A stretch of DNA of 20,224 bases, taken from Methyloligella sp. (lineage in GTDB: Bacteria > Pseudomonadota > Alphaproteobacteria > Rhizobiales > JALUTE01). Positions 1 through 8,489 of this stretch are shown one piece after another (within the stretch, counting starts at the first letter, position 1; each line of letters opens with the position of its first letter). Below the pieces are notes generated by a model. The model worked only from the letters and a program-made list of their open reading frames with translations, was not told the DNA's origin and did no database searches. Location of the stretch: positions 1-20,224 of the forward strand of contig JALUTE010000477.1 of NCBI GenBank assembly GCA_027058255.1, given 5' to 3'. Both the position numbers and the translations under genes were made by a program.

Positions 1-135
1 CCCCGGCGCCGCGCCCAGCAACGGCGGACGGCCCCCGCCCCCCCTCTCCAGCGAGGAAGACCCACCACCCAAGGCAGGTGATCGCAAACCTGCATCACGA
101 AGCCGACCTTCGGCAGATTTCAAGAGGCACAGTCC
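1..135 (+). promoter_or_regulatory. 5' leader of the rhodanese-YidC-phosphotransferase gene
   Basis: No coding region is visible in this stretch. Two short inverted repeats lie just before the gene: GCAGGT at 74-79 pairs with ACCTGC at 88-93 around an 8-nt loop, and GCCGA at 102-106 pairs with TCGGC at 110-114 around a 3-nt loop. A Shine-Dalgarno-like AAGAGG sits at about 122-127, 9 nt before the ATG at 136. The hairpins could shape the leader or belong to the end of an upstream gene outside the window. I cannot identify a convincing -35/-10 pair. Confidence 0.3.
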
Positions 136-3100
136 ATGATGCGGCGTCATAAACAGTTTGTGCGAGTGTTCTCCCCCGCAGGCCGGCTTTCGGCTCCCTT
201 CGCGACTGCGCTCGTCGCCGGGCTCACCTGGCCGGTGGCAGCCCATGCCATCCCCTCCCCCGAGCTCGTGGTCGGCTCCATCTCGTCGGTCTCTCAGCTC
301 ATCGCCCTCGTCTCGGCCATGCTCGGCGGCGGTGCGGCGGCGGTGGGCGTGCGCGCCAGCCTCAAGCGCGGCGCCGGTCCTCACGCCGGCCGGGGCGCCT
401 TTCGCCTTGCGGCGGTGATGATCCTTGCCTTCGCCGTCTCCGCAGGCTTCAACGTCTACCAATATGTGACGTACGAATCCGAGCGGCAGGCCCGGCTGCA
501 GGCGACCCTCGTCCGGCCCGCCCGCTTGCCCGGCACCCGCATTCTCGATCCCACGCTCAAGGAGACCTCCTACAAGGACCAGGCACGCCATCCGCTCGGC
601 ATGCCCTCGAACGAGGCCGCCCGGCTGCTGGCCCAGATGCGGAGCGGGAAACGCAAGGACGTGGTTTTTCTCGACATCCGCGAGGATGCGGAGAACGAGA
701 TGGGCACCCTGCCCGGCGCGCGCCACATTCGCTTTCCCGACCTCACCCAATCGGGCCTCGACCTCGCCGGCAAGAAGGCGATCCTGTTCTGCCACAACGG
801 CAATCGCAGCTCCGAGACCTGCGAGAAACTCGCCAGGATGGGAATCGACTGCCGTTTCCTGATCGGCGGCATTGAAAAGTGGATCGTCGAGGGGCGCCCC
901 TTCACCGACAAATCCGTGCGCTCGCTTTCCGACTTGCGGGCCATTCCGGACTATCCCCGGCGGGACGTTCTGCTCGACACGCCTGACGTGCATCGGCTCG
1001 TGAACGAGGAGGGCGCCATCTTCGTCGATGTGCGCTATCCGGGCGAGTTCGCCGTGCAGCATCTGCCCGGTGCCGTCAACATTCCGCTCCGTCGCACGCC
1101 GACGGCCGAACTCAACCGCATGATCGCGTCCCTGCCGAAGAAGCCGATCGTTGCCGCCTGCTACGACCGGCGGGGCTGTTTCGCCTCGCAGGTGCTCGGC
1201 CTCGAGCTCACCCGCGCGGGCCACGACTTCCGGGGACGCTACACCCTGCCCTGGGAGTATTTCGTGCGCCCCGAGCCCAAGCCGCACATCAAGGCCTGGA
1301 TGGCCGCCCAGAACCGCGGCCTGTGGGACAAGGCGGTCGATCTCGTCGCCCGTGGCATCGACTATCTCGCGGGCAAATGGGGTTTTCTCCTCGCGATCCT
1401 CATTGCGGCCCTCATCTCGCGGCTGCTCGTGCTGCCCCTCTCCCTCAAGGCCGAGAGAGATCAGATCCGCATGCGTGCGGTGGGCGATGAGCTCGACGCC
1501 CTCAAGGCGCGCCTTGCCGACGATCCCAAGCGGATGAGCCGGGCCATGCGCGCCTTCTATCGCCGTCACGGGCTCACCCCCGGCCGCAATGCCCTTGCGC
1601 TCCTCTTCCTTCCGCTGATGGCCCTGGCGCTCACGGCGGTGCGCATGGTGGCCGAGGCCTATCCCCAGCCCTTCCTGTGGATCGGCGATCTCTCGGCACG
1701 CGATCCGCTGTTCATCCTCCCCGTGATCTTCGGGGTGCTCATCGCCATCTATCTCGACATCTGCTTCGTCAAGACCCACAGGCACCGGCTCTATGTCTGG
1801 CTGCTCGCCATGCCGGCGCTCACGGGGCTCGCCCTGGTGCTGAGCGCCGCGGGCAATGTGTATCTGATCGCGAGCGCGGTGCTGCTGCTCGTGCAGCGGG
1901 CCTGGGTCACGGGCCAGTTTGCGCTCTTGCCCCGCATGGCCCGTGCCATGGCGCGGCGCTGGCGTGCCTGGCGGGCGCGCTCAGGCATCGTGCCGCTCGC
2001 CCATGGCGATCAGCTTGCCGCGTGCGGCAACAAGAGCTATCGGCTCGCGCAGCTCAGGGCGCATGGCATTCCGGTGCCGGACGGCGTGGTTCTGACCACC
2101 GCCCTGCTCGACCGCTTCGACCGCCTCTCCGATCGCCGGCGGCGGCGCATACTCGACCGCATCTGGCGCAGGCTCGCCGCCGAGCGGGTGGCCGTGCGCT
2201 CGTCGGCCAGCGCCGAGGACGGCAGCCTGCACAGCTTCGCCGGCGTGTTCGAAAGCGTGCTCGATGTGGAGCGGGCGGGCCTCGAGGCCGCGATCCGCGA
2301 GGTCATGCAGTCCTTCCGCTCCGAGCGCGCGGGCAGCTACGGCATCGAGGGGTCGGACGCCAACATCCTTGTCCAGCGGATGATCGACGCGGACTATGCG
2401 GGCGTGCTGTTCACCCGCGACCCGGAAGCGCCGGGCATGGTGATGGTGGAAATGGTCGAGGGAACGGCGGACAAGCTCGTCTCCGGCACCGCCCAGCCCG
2501 AGACCTACCGTTTCGGCCGCCATTCGGACGCGCCCATGGGAGAAGCCGAGCCGCCCATCGACCTCGCGCCCCTGCTCGCCATCGGACGCAAGGTCGAGGC
2601 CCTGTTCGGCGCCCCGCAGGACGTGGAGTGGACCTATCTCGACGGCCGGTTCCAGATCGTGCAGAGCCGCGACATCACCACGCTCGGCAAGGCCGAGGGC
2701 GGGCAAGCCGTCATCGAGGAGGAATGGAGCCGCATCTTCGCCCGCGCGAAGGATGCCGATCCGGAGGAGATCCTCTTCGAGCAGACGGAAATGTCCGAGG
2801 TGCTGCCGCGCCCGACGCCGCTCTCGCTTTCGCTCATGGAGAGCCTGTGGGCGAGCGGCGGCAGTGTCGATCTCGCCTGTCGGCGCCTCGGCCTCGCCTA
2901 TCCCGTCGAGGAGGACAGCCCATCCCATCTCGTCACCCTGTTCGGGCGGCTCTATATCGACCGGCGGCAGGAGCGCAAGAATGCGGTCTCCCTCAATCGT
3001 GCGGCCATCATGCGATTGAACAAGGGGGCCCGGGACATCGAGGCGCATTTCCTCGAGAGCTTCCTGCCGGCCTTCCGCGAAGAGATGAACGTGCTCGAGA

Positions 3101-4227
3101 TCGCCAATTTCGACCGGCTCGGCACGGACGACCTGTTCGACATGGTGGCGCGGCTCCGCGACGATTTCGTCACCCACACCCATGTGGAGGTCGAGATCAT
3201 CAACATTGCGGCCAGCTTCTATATCGAGCAGGCGAAGGAGGCGGCACGCAAGGCAGGGCTCGACCCGGCGCGCCTCCTGGTCGGGGCCGCAGACTCGACG
3301 CCGGCCCGCTCTCTTGCCGCTGCCCTGCGCGAGGCCCCCGAGAAGCGGCGCGACATGCTGCTCGAGACCTTCCGGCACCGGGCCGTCTTCGACTACGAGC
3401 TCGCCGATGCGCGCTATGGCGAGACGCCCACGGCGCTCGATTCCCTGTGCGTCACATCGAGCGCTGGCTCCGCGCAAGCGGATGGGGAAGGGCACGTCGA
3501 TGAGGGACTTGCGGGGCTCGAGCCGAAGCTTGCCGAGGCCATTCGCCGGGCGCGGCGCTACCAGGTGCTGAAGGAGGATGCCAAGCATCATTCGCTGCGC
3601 CAGCTCGCGGTGCTGCGCCATGTGCTGATGGCGCTGGACCGCCGGCTCAACCTGGTCGGCCTCATCTTCCATCTCACCTTCGACGAGATTGCGCGCCTGC
3701 GCTCGCAAGGCGTCGAGGCCATGCGCCCCATCGCACAGGAGCGGCGCGAGCGCATGCGGCTTCTGGGCGAGACCGAGCGCCTCGCGACCGCGCTCTCGCT
3801 CGTCGATCTCGAGCGGGCCTCCTCGCATCGGGCTGAGAGCGAGGCTCTCGGCGAGCGCAGCCTCAAGGGCACACGCGTGGCGGGCTCGGGCATGATCGAG
3901 GGGCGGGCCCGCGTGGTTCCGCCGGGCGATGCGGAGGATGGCAGCCCCATCGTCGGCTTCGAGGACGGGGACATCATCGTCTGCTCCATGGTGCATCCGG
4001 CCTGGCTGCCCTATGTGCTGCGCGCCGGAGGCGTGGTGTGCGAGGTCGGCGGCTGGCTCAGCCACATCGCCATCGTGGCCCGGGAGCACGGCATCGCCAT
4101 GCATGTCGGTGTCAAGGGGCTGCGCGCCATCCCGCAGGAGGGCGCGGTCCTGCGGCTGCACGAAGACGGCCAGGTGGAGGTCGTGGAGCGCGATGCGCGT
4201 GCGGCGGAGGAGGCCGTTACCGCTTGA
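136..4227 (+). CDS. Membrane fusion protein: double rhodanese + YidC/Oxa1-like core + PEP synthase/rifampin phosphotransferase-like domain
   Basis: 1363 residues. The order is: N-terminal signal-like segment (to about 38, AHA-I), membrane segments near 48-70 and 90-110, rhodanese 1 (about 160-255, active loop CHNGNRS, Cys219), rhodanese 2 (about 285-380, Cys342 in CYDRRGC), then a YidC/Oxa1-like core (about 400-600). The core keeps an Arg in its first helix (ISRLLVLPL, Arg429), a charged hairpin with the DDP and YRRHGLTP region, and FLWIGDLSARDP before the next helix. An ATP-grasp domain of the PPDK/PEP-synthase type follows (about 621-850; GNKSYRL, VAVRSSASAEDGS, FQIVQSRD). After it come a helical middle region (about 865-1245) and a C-terminal swivelling phosphohistidine domain (about 1251-1355; GGWLSHIAIVAREHG, His1310). 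No pyruvate-binding TIM barrel follows, which resembles rifampin phosphotransferases rather than PEP synthase. Predicted topology puts the rhodaneses in the periplasm and the kinase-like part in the cytosol. The substrate is unknown. Confidence 0.88.
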   Translation: MMRRHKQFVRVFSPAGRLSAPFATALVAGLTWPVAAHAIPSPELVVGSISSVSQLIALVSAMLGGGAAAVGVRASLKRGAGPHAGRGAFRLAAVMILAFAVSAGFNVYQYVTYESERQARLQATLVRPARLPGTRILDPTLKETSYKDQARHPLGMPSNEAARLLAQMRSGKRKDVVFLDIREDAENEMGTLPGARHIRFPDLTQSGLDLAGKKAILFCHNGNRSSETCEKLARMGIDCRFLIGGIEKWIVEGRPFTDKSVRSLSDLRAIPDYPRRDVLLDTPDVHRLVNEEGAIFVDVRYPGEFAVQHLPGAVNIPLRRTPTAELNRMIASLPKKPIVAACYDRRGCFASQVLGLELTRAGHDFRGRYTLPWEYFVRPEPKPHIKAWMAAQNRGLWDKAVDLVARGIDYLAGKWGFLLAILIAALISRLLVLPLSLKAERDQIRMRAVGDELDALKARLADDPKRMSRAMRAFYRRHGLTPGRNALALLFLPLMALALTAVRMVAEAYPQPFLWIGDLSARDPLFILPVIFGVLIAIYLDICFVKTHRHRLYVWLLAMPALTGLALVLSAAGNVYLIASAVLLLVQRAWVTGQFALLPRMARAMARRWRAWRARSGIVPLAHGDQLAACGNKSYRLAQLRAHGIPVPDGVVLTTALLDRFDRLSDRRRRRILDRIWRRLAAERVAVRSSASAEDGSLHSFAGVFESVLDVERAGLEAAIREVMQSFRSERAGSYGIEGSDANILVQRMIDADYAGVLFTRDPEAPGMVMVEMVEGTADKLVSGTAQPETYRFGRHSDAPMGEAEPPIDLAPLLAIGRKVEALFGAPQDVEWTYLDGRFQIVQSRDITTLGKAEGGQAVIEEEWSRIFARAKDADPEEILFEQTEMSEVLPRPTPLSLSLMESLWASGGSVDLACRRLGLAYPVEEDSPSHLVTLFGRLYIDRRQERKNAVSLNRAAIMRLNKGARDIEAHFLESFLPAFREEMNVLEIANFDRLGTDDLFDMVARLRDDFVTHTHVEVEIINIAASFYIEQAKEAARKAGLDPARLLVGAADSTPARSLAAALREAPEKRRDMLLETFRHRAVFDYELADARYGETPTALDSLCVTSSAGSAQADGEGHVDEGLAGLEPKLAEAIRRARRYQVLKEDAKHHSLRQLAVLRHVLMALDRRLNLVGLIFHLTFDEIARLRSQGVEAMRPIAQERRERMRLLGETERLATALSLVDLERASSHRAESEALGERSLKGTRVAGSGMIEGRARVVPPGDAEDGSPIVGFEDGDIIVCSMVHPAWLPYVLRAGGVVCEVGGWLSHIAIVAREHGIAMHVGVKGLRAIPQEGAVLRLHEDGQVEVVERDARAAEEAVTA

Positions 4228-4253
4228 GCCCGTCTCCTCCGGGGCGGCCCCAT

Positions 4254-4269
4254 CCCGTGTCGGCACGGG
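4254..4269 (+). terminator. Possible terminator hairpin after the fusion gene
   Basis: A perfect 6-bp stem, CCCGTG/CACGGG, with loop TCGG begins 26 nt after the stop codon at 4227. A second perfect palindrome, GCACGGCGCCGTGC, follows at 4278-4291. Neither has a T-run, so intrinsic termination is uncertain. The position between convergent genes fits a transcription stop. Confidence 0.35.
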
Positions 4270-4374
4270 GCGCGAGCGCACGGCGCCGTGCACGCGATGA
4301 TGACGGGGGTGCGCCGCTGCTCGGCACGCCGTGTGCGGGACGGCCGGAGGGCCGAGCCCCATAGCGCGCGTGTC

Positions 4375-4393
4375 CTGCGGGTGGCGCCCGCAG
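4375..4393 (-). terminator. Possible terminator hairpin after the sensor kinase
   Basis: A 7-bp stem, CTGCGGG/CCCGCAG, with loop TGGCG lies 22 nt beyond the stop codon of the minus-strand kinase gene. The stem could act in both directions between the convergent genes. There is no U-tract on either side, so the call is tentative. Confidence 0.35.
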
Positions 4394-4415
4394 CGGATCG
4401 GAGCGTGCGGCAGTG

Positions 4416-7172
4416 CTACGATGCCAGGGCGCGGCCCTGGAGATAGTCGCGCTCGAGATGCGCCTTCACGTCGGCGAACACCGTGCGGAACTCCTCCGCA
4501 TCGACGCGCTCCACGCCGCCGCCCTCGCCCAGCGTGCGCCGCCCGCGCTCGCAAAGGTCAACGAGCGACGTGATGCCGAGATTGGAGGCGCATCCCTTGA
4601 CCAGATGCAGGACCCGATGCACCTCCACGTCGTCTCCCGAGCCGACGGCGTTCTGCAGAGAGGCAATCGCCTTATCGACATCGTTGGCGAATTCGACCAC
4701 GATCTCGCCGAACGCCTCGGGGCCGAGATCGGTCATGATCTCGCTGATGCGCTCGCGATTGTACAGCTTGGCGGCAGAGGCGGCACCATTGGCCTCGCCA
4801 GCCCCATTCCCGCCCTTTGGGCCATCCTCGGCGCCATTGCCTGCCGCGCGAGCCTCAACGTCCGTCGCGGACCGATGGGCACGAACATCCCGCCATTTGT
4901 CGATCATTTCGAGAAGCCTTTTCTTTGCTATGGGCTTGGTCATGTAGTCGTCCATGTCGGCTGCGAGATACATCTCGCGATCGCCGCGCATGGCATGGGC
5001 CGTCACTGCGATGATCGGGCATCGCTCGCGGCCCTCCGCACGCTCCAGGCTGCGGATGGCGGCGGTTGCCTCCACGCCGTCCATCTCGGGCATGGAGACG
5101 TCCATCAGCACGAGATCCGGGTCGATCTCGCGATACAGGTCGACGGCCTCGGCACCGTCACTGGCAATGGTGAGGTCGACCCCCGAGCGTTTCAGCATGC
5201 CTCTCACGACAAGCTGGTTGGTTCGGTTATCCTCCGCAAGCAGAAGGCGCACACCCTGGAACATGGGCCGCGGCACCTCATCGGGCGCAAGGGGACCGCA
5301 GGCCCCTTTCGGCATCTCCTGGCCTATGAGGGCGAGAGCGGGATCGCGCGACGAGATGTCGAGCGCGCCGGCAATGGCATCGAGCAAGTCCACGGCGCGC
5401 ACCGGCTTGGGAAGGCATTTGAAGAACCCGATATCGGCCACCACCTCGCGCTCCACCGCGGTGTCCACCGATGGCAGCAGGATGAGAGGCAGGGACGCAA
5501 AGGTCTCGTCGCTGCGGATGGCCCGTGCCAGCGCGCACCCGTCCATCTCCGGCATCTGATAATCGAGTATGGCAAGATCGAAGGGCTCGCCCTTGCGCCG
5601 CGCCTCCGCCAGGGCCCTCAGGGCGTCCGGGCCGCATTCCGCCGTCTTCACCTCCATGTGCCATGCCCGCAGACGCTCGCTCAGCACCAGGCGGTTCACG
5701 GCCAGATCGTCGACCACCAGGACACGCTTGCCCTCCAGATCGCCCTCGACCGCGCCGCCCGGCACGCTCTGCGGATCGGTCACGGGAAGCGAGATGCGGA
5801 AGGCGAAGGTCGAGCCCTTGCCGAGCTCGGAGGTGGCCCAGATCTCGCCCCCCATCAGCTCGACGAGGCGCTTGGAGATGGCCAGGCCCAGCCCCGTGCC
5901 CTTGAACTTGCGCGTGTTCGTGCTCTCCACCTGCTCGAAGGCCCCGAAGACCTTGTCGATCTTGTCCTCGGGAATGCCGATGCCACTGTCCTCGACGGCA
6001 ATGGTGAGCTCGGCGCGCTCATCCCTGACCGCACCCGTCACGCGAATCCTAACATGGCCCTCCAGCGTGAACTTGACCGCATTGCCGACCAGGTTGGTCA
6101 CGATCTGGCGAATGCGCCCGACATCCCCGACGAAGCTGACCGGCAGGTCCGGGGCGTAGTCCATCACCACCTCGATGCCCTTTTCACTCGCCTTGGACGA
6201 GACGAGCACGGCCACATCCTCCAGCGCCCGGCGCAGGTCGAACGGGTGGGGATCGAGCTCCATCTTGCCGGCCTCGATCTTGGAGAAGTCGAGCACATCA
6301 TCCACCACCGTGAGCAGCGCGGCGCCGGACTTGACGATGGTCTGCGCATAGGTGCGCTGGTCCGCATCGAGCCGGCTCTCGAGAAGGAGCTCCGCCATGC
6401 CGATCACGCCGTTCATCGGCGTGCGGATCTCGTGGCTCATATTGGCCAGGAACTGCGACTTGGCGCGACTCGCCGCCTCGGCCGCATGGCGCGCCCGCTC
6501 GAGCTCACGCTCGCGCTGCTCGCGCTCGCGCAGCATCTGGCCAAGCGTTTCCACGGAGACGCCGAGATGGGCGAACTCGCTTGCCGCGGTCGCGGGCAGC
6601 ACGACCGGTCCGGGATTGCCGCCGTCCATGGTCTCTCTCAGGCGGCTGTGAATGATGGAAAGTGGCCGGATGATGAGGCGGCGGGAGAGGAGGTAGAAGA
6701 GGACCGTGAACACCATCAGAATCGCCATGGTGTAGAGACGGGCCTGATCCACGCTTTTCTGGATTTTCGCGATCTCGGCGCCGGTGGCCCAGCGCATCTC
6801 CATGCGCCCGAATTTCTCTCCCTCGAACCGGATGTCCTCTCCGAAGGTGCGTACGGGTCCCTCGACGGCGACGTCCTTGCGCGGCCAGCGGGCGATGGCG
6901 CGTCCGCTCTCATTTGTCACGCTGATCCCGACCAGAGAGGGAATGCGCTGCACGGCCTCTCGAAGCTGCGTCTCCACAAGCGGCGCGTCCTCGACAATGA
7001 TCGCCTCGATGGTGAGCCCGATCAGAAGCGATGTCGCCTGGCGCACCTGTGCGCGCAGCGACTGCTCCACGCGGGAGCGCTCGAGCACGCGGGCGACCTC
7101 TCCCAGTCCAACCCCGGCGATCACGACCAGCGCGACCAGCGCAATCCCAATCTGCGAAGACAGTCGCATCAT
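4416..7172 (-). CDS. Hybrid sensor histidine kinase (two receiver domains and Hpt)
   Basis: 918 residues from the ATG at 7172, chosen because it begins just before the first membrane helix and follows a GGGAGGG element about 10 nt upstream; an ATG at 7295 would add 41 Arg-rich residues. Order: TM1 (about 8-26), periplasmic sensor region (about 27-145) without a recognised domain, TM2 (about 148-164), HAMP-like linker and coiled coil, HisKA with SHEIRTPMNG (His247), HATPase_c (N box Asn364, then DSGIGIP and GTGLGL), receiver 1 (VVDD, Asp537 in LDYQMPEMDG), receiver 2 (Asp691 in MDVSMPEMDG), and Hpt with LHLVKG (His856). This is the full relay set of the BarA/TorS type. The upstream gene on the same strand, 147 nt away, encodes a PhnD-like binding protein, a likely periplasmic partner. 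No separate response regulator is in the window, so the output is elsewhere. Confidence 0.93.
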   Translation of the reverse strand: MMRLSSQIGIALVALVVIAGVGLGEVARVLERSRVEQSLRAQVRQATSLLIGLTIEAIIVEDAPLVETQLREAVQRIPSLVGISVTNESGRAIARWPRKDVAVEGPVRTFGEDIRFEGEKFGRMEMRWATGAEIAKIQKSVDQARLYTMAILMVFTVLFYLLSRRLIIRPLSIIHSRLRETMDGGNPGPVVLPATAASEFAHLGVSVETLGQMLREREQRERELERARHAAEAASRAKSQFLANMSHEIRTPMNGVIGMAELLLESRLDADQRTYAQTIVKSGAALLTVVDDVLDFSKIEAGKMELDPHPFDLRRALEDVAVLVSSKASEKGIEVVMDYAPDLPVSFVGDVGRIRQIVTNLVGNAVKFTLEGHVRIRVTGAVRDERAELTIAVEDSGIGIPEDKIDKVFGAFEQVESTNTRKFKGTGLGLAISKRLVELMGGEIWATSELGKGSTFAFRISLPVTDPQSVPGGAVEGDLEGKRVLVVDDLAVNRLVLSERLRAWHMEVKTAECGPDALRALAEARRKGEPFDLAILDYQMPEMDGCALARAIRSDETFASLPLILLPSVDTAVEREVVADIGFFKCLPKPVRAVDLLDAIAGALDISSRDPALALIGQEMPKGACGPLAPDEVPRPMFQGVRLLLAEDNRTNQLVVRGMLKRSGVDLTIASDGAEAVDLYREIDPDLVLMDVSMPEMDGVEATAAIRSLERAEGRERCPIIAVTAHAMRGDREMYLAADMDDYMTKPIAKKRLLEMIDKWRDVRAHRSATDVEARAAGNGAEDGPKGGNGAGEANGAASAAKLYNRERISEIMTDLGPEAFGEIVVEFANDVDKAIASLQNAVGSGDDVEVHRVLHLVKGCASNLGITSLVDLCERGRRTLGEGGGVERVDAEEFRTVFADVKAHLERDYLQGRALAS

Positions 7173-7306
7173 CCGAACGTCGCCCTCCCTGCGGCGCGAC
7201 CGTTTCTCCCGTCGCGCTCGATCGCCCGTACCCGCGCCCATAACCGTACCGCTGCCGCGGCCTCCTCTATCCCTGCCCCGCGCCGGAGCGAACATGCGGC
7301 GCCATG

Positions 7307-7341
7307 CAAACTCTGCGCTTCATCGGACAAACTCCGCGCTT
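7307..7341 (-). repeat. 21-bp-spaced duplication across the stop codon of the binding-protein gene
   Basis: CAAACTCTGCGCTT at 7307-7320 and CAAACTCCGCGCTT at 7328-7341 differ at one base and are exactly 21 bp apart. Read on the minus strand, the pair encodes SAEFVR, the stop, then SAEFA in the same frame. This looks like a small tandem duplication at the 3' end of the gene, split by the TGA. Confidence 0.6.
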
Positions 7342-8213
7342 TTCGCGATCGCACGGCGGATCACGTCGTAGTCGGAATCCTTCCCCTCGATGAAGCCGCT
7401 CTTCTTGATCCTCTTCAGCGCCGCAGGGTCCTTCAACGCGACCAGAACGCGACTCAGCGCCGAGACGATCCGCGGCGGCAGGCCGGCGCGCGCCACCCAG
7501 GGCTTGGTCACGTTCTCGAAGGAGGCCAGCGCGCGGATCGGCACCTCTCGCTTGACGAGCTTCTTGAAGGTGCTCTCTTTGAGCGCGCCTGCATCGAACG
7601 CCCCATTGCCGACGGCGCGGCCAACCCTGTCGTGACGGCCGAGATACTCGTACTTCTCGAGGTCCCGCGCCCGGATGCCGGCCTCGACAAGCTTCATCTG
7701 CGAGAGATAGCGCCCGATGGTGGAGAGCTTGCTGCCGAAGGCGAAGGAATGGCCGCGCAGATCGGCCAGCTTCCGGATCGGGCTGTCCGTGTGCACGGCG
7801 ATGATGCCATGAAAGGTCTTCGTGCCCTTTACCGCCTCCATGGCCAGCAGGCGAATGCCCGGCGCCTTCTCCTTGGCCATCACGTAGGAGGCGGGGCCGA
7901 AACGGGCGAAATCCACCCGCCCCTTCACCAGGTCGTCGATGCCCTTGTTGTAGTCGAGCGAGATCTGGGAGCGAATGGCGACCGGCTCGCCAAGGGCGCG
8001 CGCGAGCGCCTTTTCGAGAGCGTTCAGAACCGGGCGGAACTTGCGCACCGTGTCGGTGGGCTTGTCGGCGGCATAGGTTCCGAAGGTCAGGTTGATCTTG
8101 GCCTCGGCCGGTGTGCCGGTCGCGCACAGCATGGCGACCATGCCGGCACTTGCCGCAATCCCGGTTCCGATCCAATGGTGGATTTTGCGAAAGTCTTGCA
8201 TGCTCCGTCGCAT
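7320..8213 (-). CDS. PhnD-like periplasmic binding protein (phosphate/phosphonate transporter family type)
   Basis: 297 residues from the ATG at 8213, preceded by GGGGGTGAG at 5-6 nt spacing. An open frame runs upstream to 8480, but that stretch looks non-coding. The N-terminus (MRRSMQDFRK, then a hydrophobic stretch ending in PAEA) is a signal peptide. The mature part follows the PhnD family: INLTFGTYAADKP at the first strand, VDFARFGPASYVMA, a TDSPIRKLADLRG segment, FAFGSKLSTIGR, and the AVGNGAFDAGA stretch. The usual role is binding phosphonate, phosphite or similar ligands for an ABC importer. Here no permease or ATPase gene is near, and the next gene is a hybrid histidine kinase. I therefore infer a sensory role, delivering ligand occupancy to the kinase, by analogy with other binding-protein/kinase pairs. 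The ligand cannot be read from the sequence. Confidence 0.88.
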   Translation of the reverse strand: MRRSMQDFRKIHHWIGTGIAASAGMVAMLCATGTPAEAKINLTFGTYAADKPTDTVRKFRPVLNALEKALARALGEPVAIRSQISLDYNKGIDDLVKGRVDFARFGPASYVMAKEKAPGIRLLAMEAVKGTKTFHGIIAVHTDSPIRKLADLRGHSFAFGSKLSTIGRYLSQMKLVEAGIRARDLEKYEYLGRHDRVGRAVGNGAFDAGALKESTFKKLVKREVPIRALASFENVTKPWVARAGLPPRIVSALSRVLVALKDPAALKRIKKSGFIEGKDSDYDVIRRAIAKSAEFVR

Positions 8214-8458
8214 CGGTCTCACCCCCATAGGCCACGATCCGCTTGGGCCGCCGCGCCCCATCCCCCAGGGTTGCGAGCGGCTGCACGTCCGATTGCAGAC
8301 CTTCCTTCTACCCGAAATTGGTGTAGAGACCCCTAAGCAACCCATTGGCGATGGCGGCATGCATGGCTCGGGTCCGCCATGGGCAGGCCGCAACCCGCCT
8401 CGTCGGGGCGCGCGGAGCCGGATGTGAGGCGGGAGCGTAGATGCGGCGGTGCGTTGCG

Positions 8459-8478
8459 GGGCGCCGTTCATGGCGCCC
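8459..8478 (-). terminator. Possible terminator hairpin after the M15 peptidase gene
   Basis: A 7-bp stem, GGGCGCC/GGCGCCC, with loop GTTCAT starts 11 nt after the minus-strand stop at 8490-8492. It is well placed for a terminator but has no U-tract. The rest of the 276-bp gap to the binding-protein gene holds no gene I can support. It probably contains the promoter of the binding-protein/kinase pair, although no clear -35/-10 stands out. Confidence 0.4.
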
Positions 8479-8489
8479 AATGGCCGCGC

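Noticed and set aside
136..4227. Calling the first gene the cell's YidC insertase
   Set aside because: The core is YidC-like but embedded in a large fusion, and the usual neighbours (rpmH, rnpA, mnmE) are absent, so it is more likely a paralogue.
1981..4554. An 857-codon minus-strand frame opposite the phosphotransferase domain
   Set aside because: It has no recognisable motif and is a codon-bias shadow of the clear ATP-grasp and His domains on the plus strand.
4413..8336. A 1307-codon open frame on the plus strand opposite the kinase and binding-protein genes
   Set aside because: Its translation is His/Arg/Ala/Gly-rich with no domain, and it is exactly antisense to two well-supported genes. 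Long antisense frames are expected at this GC content.
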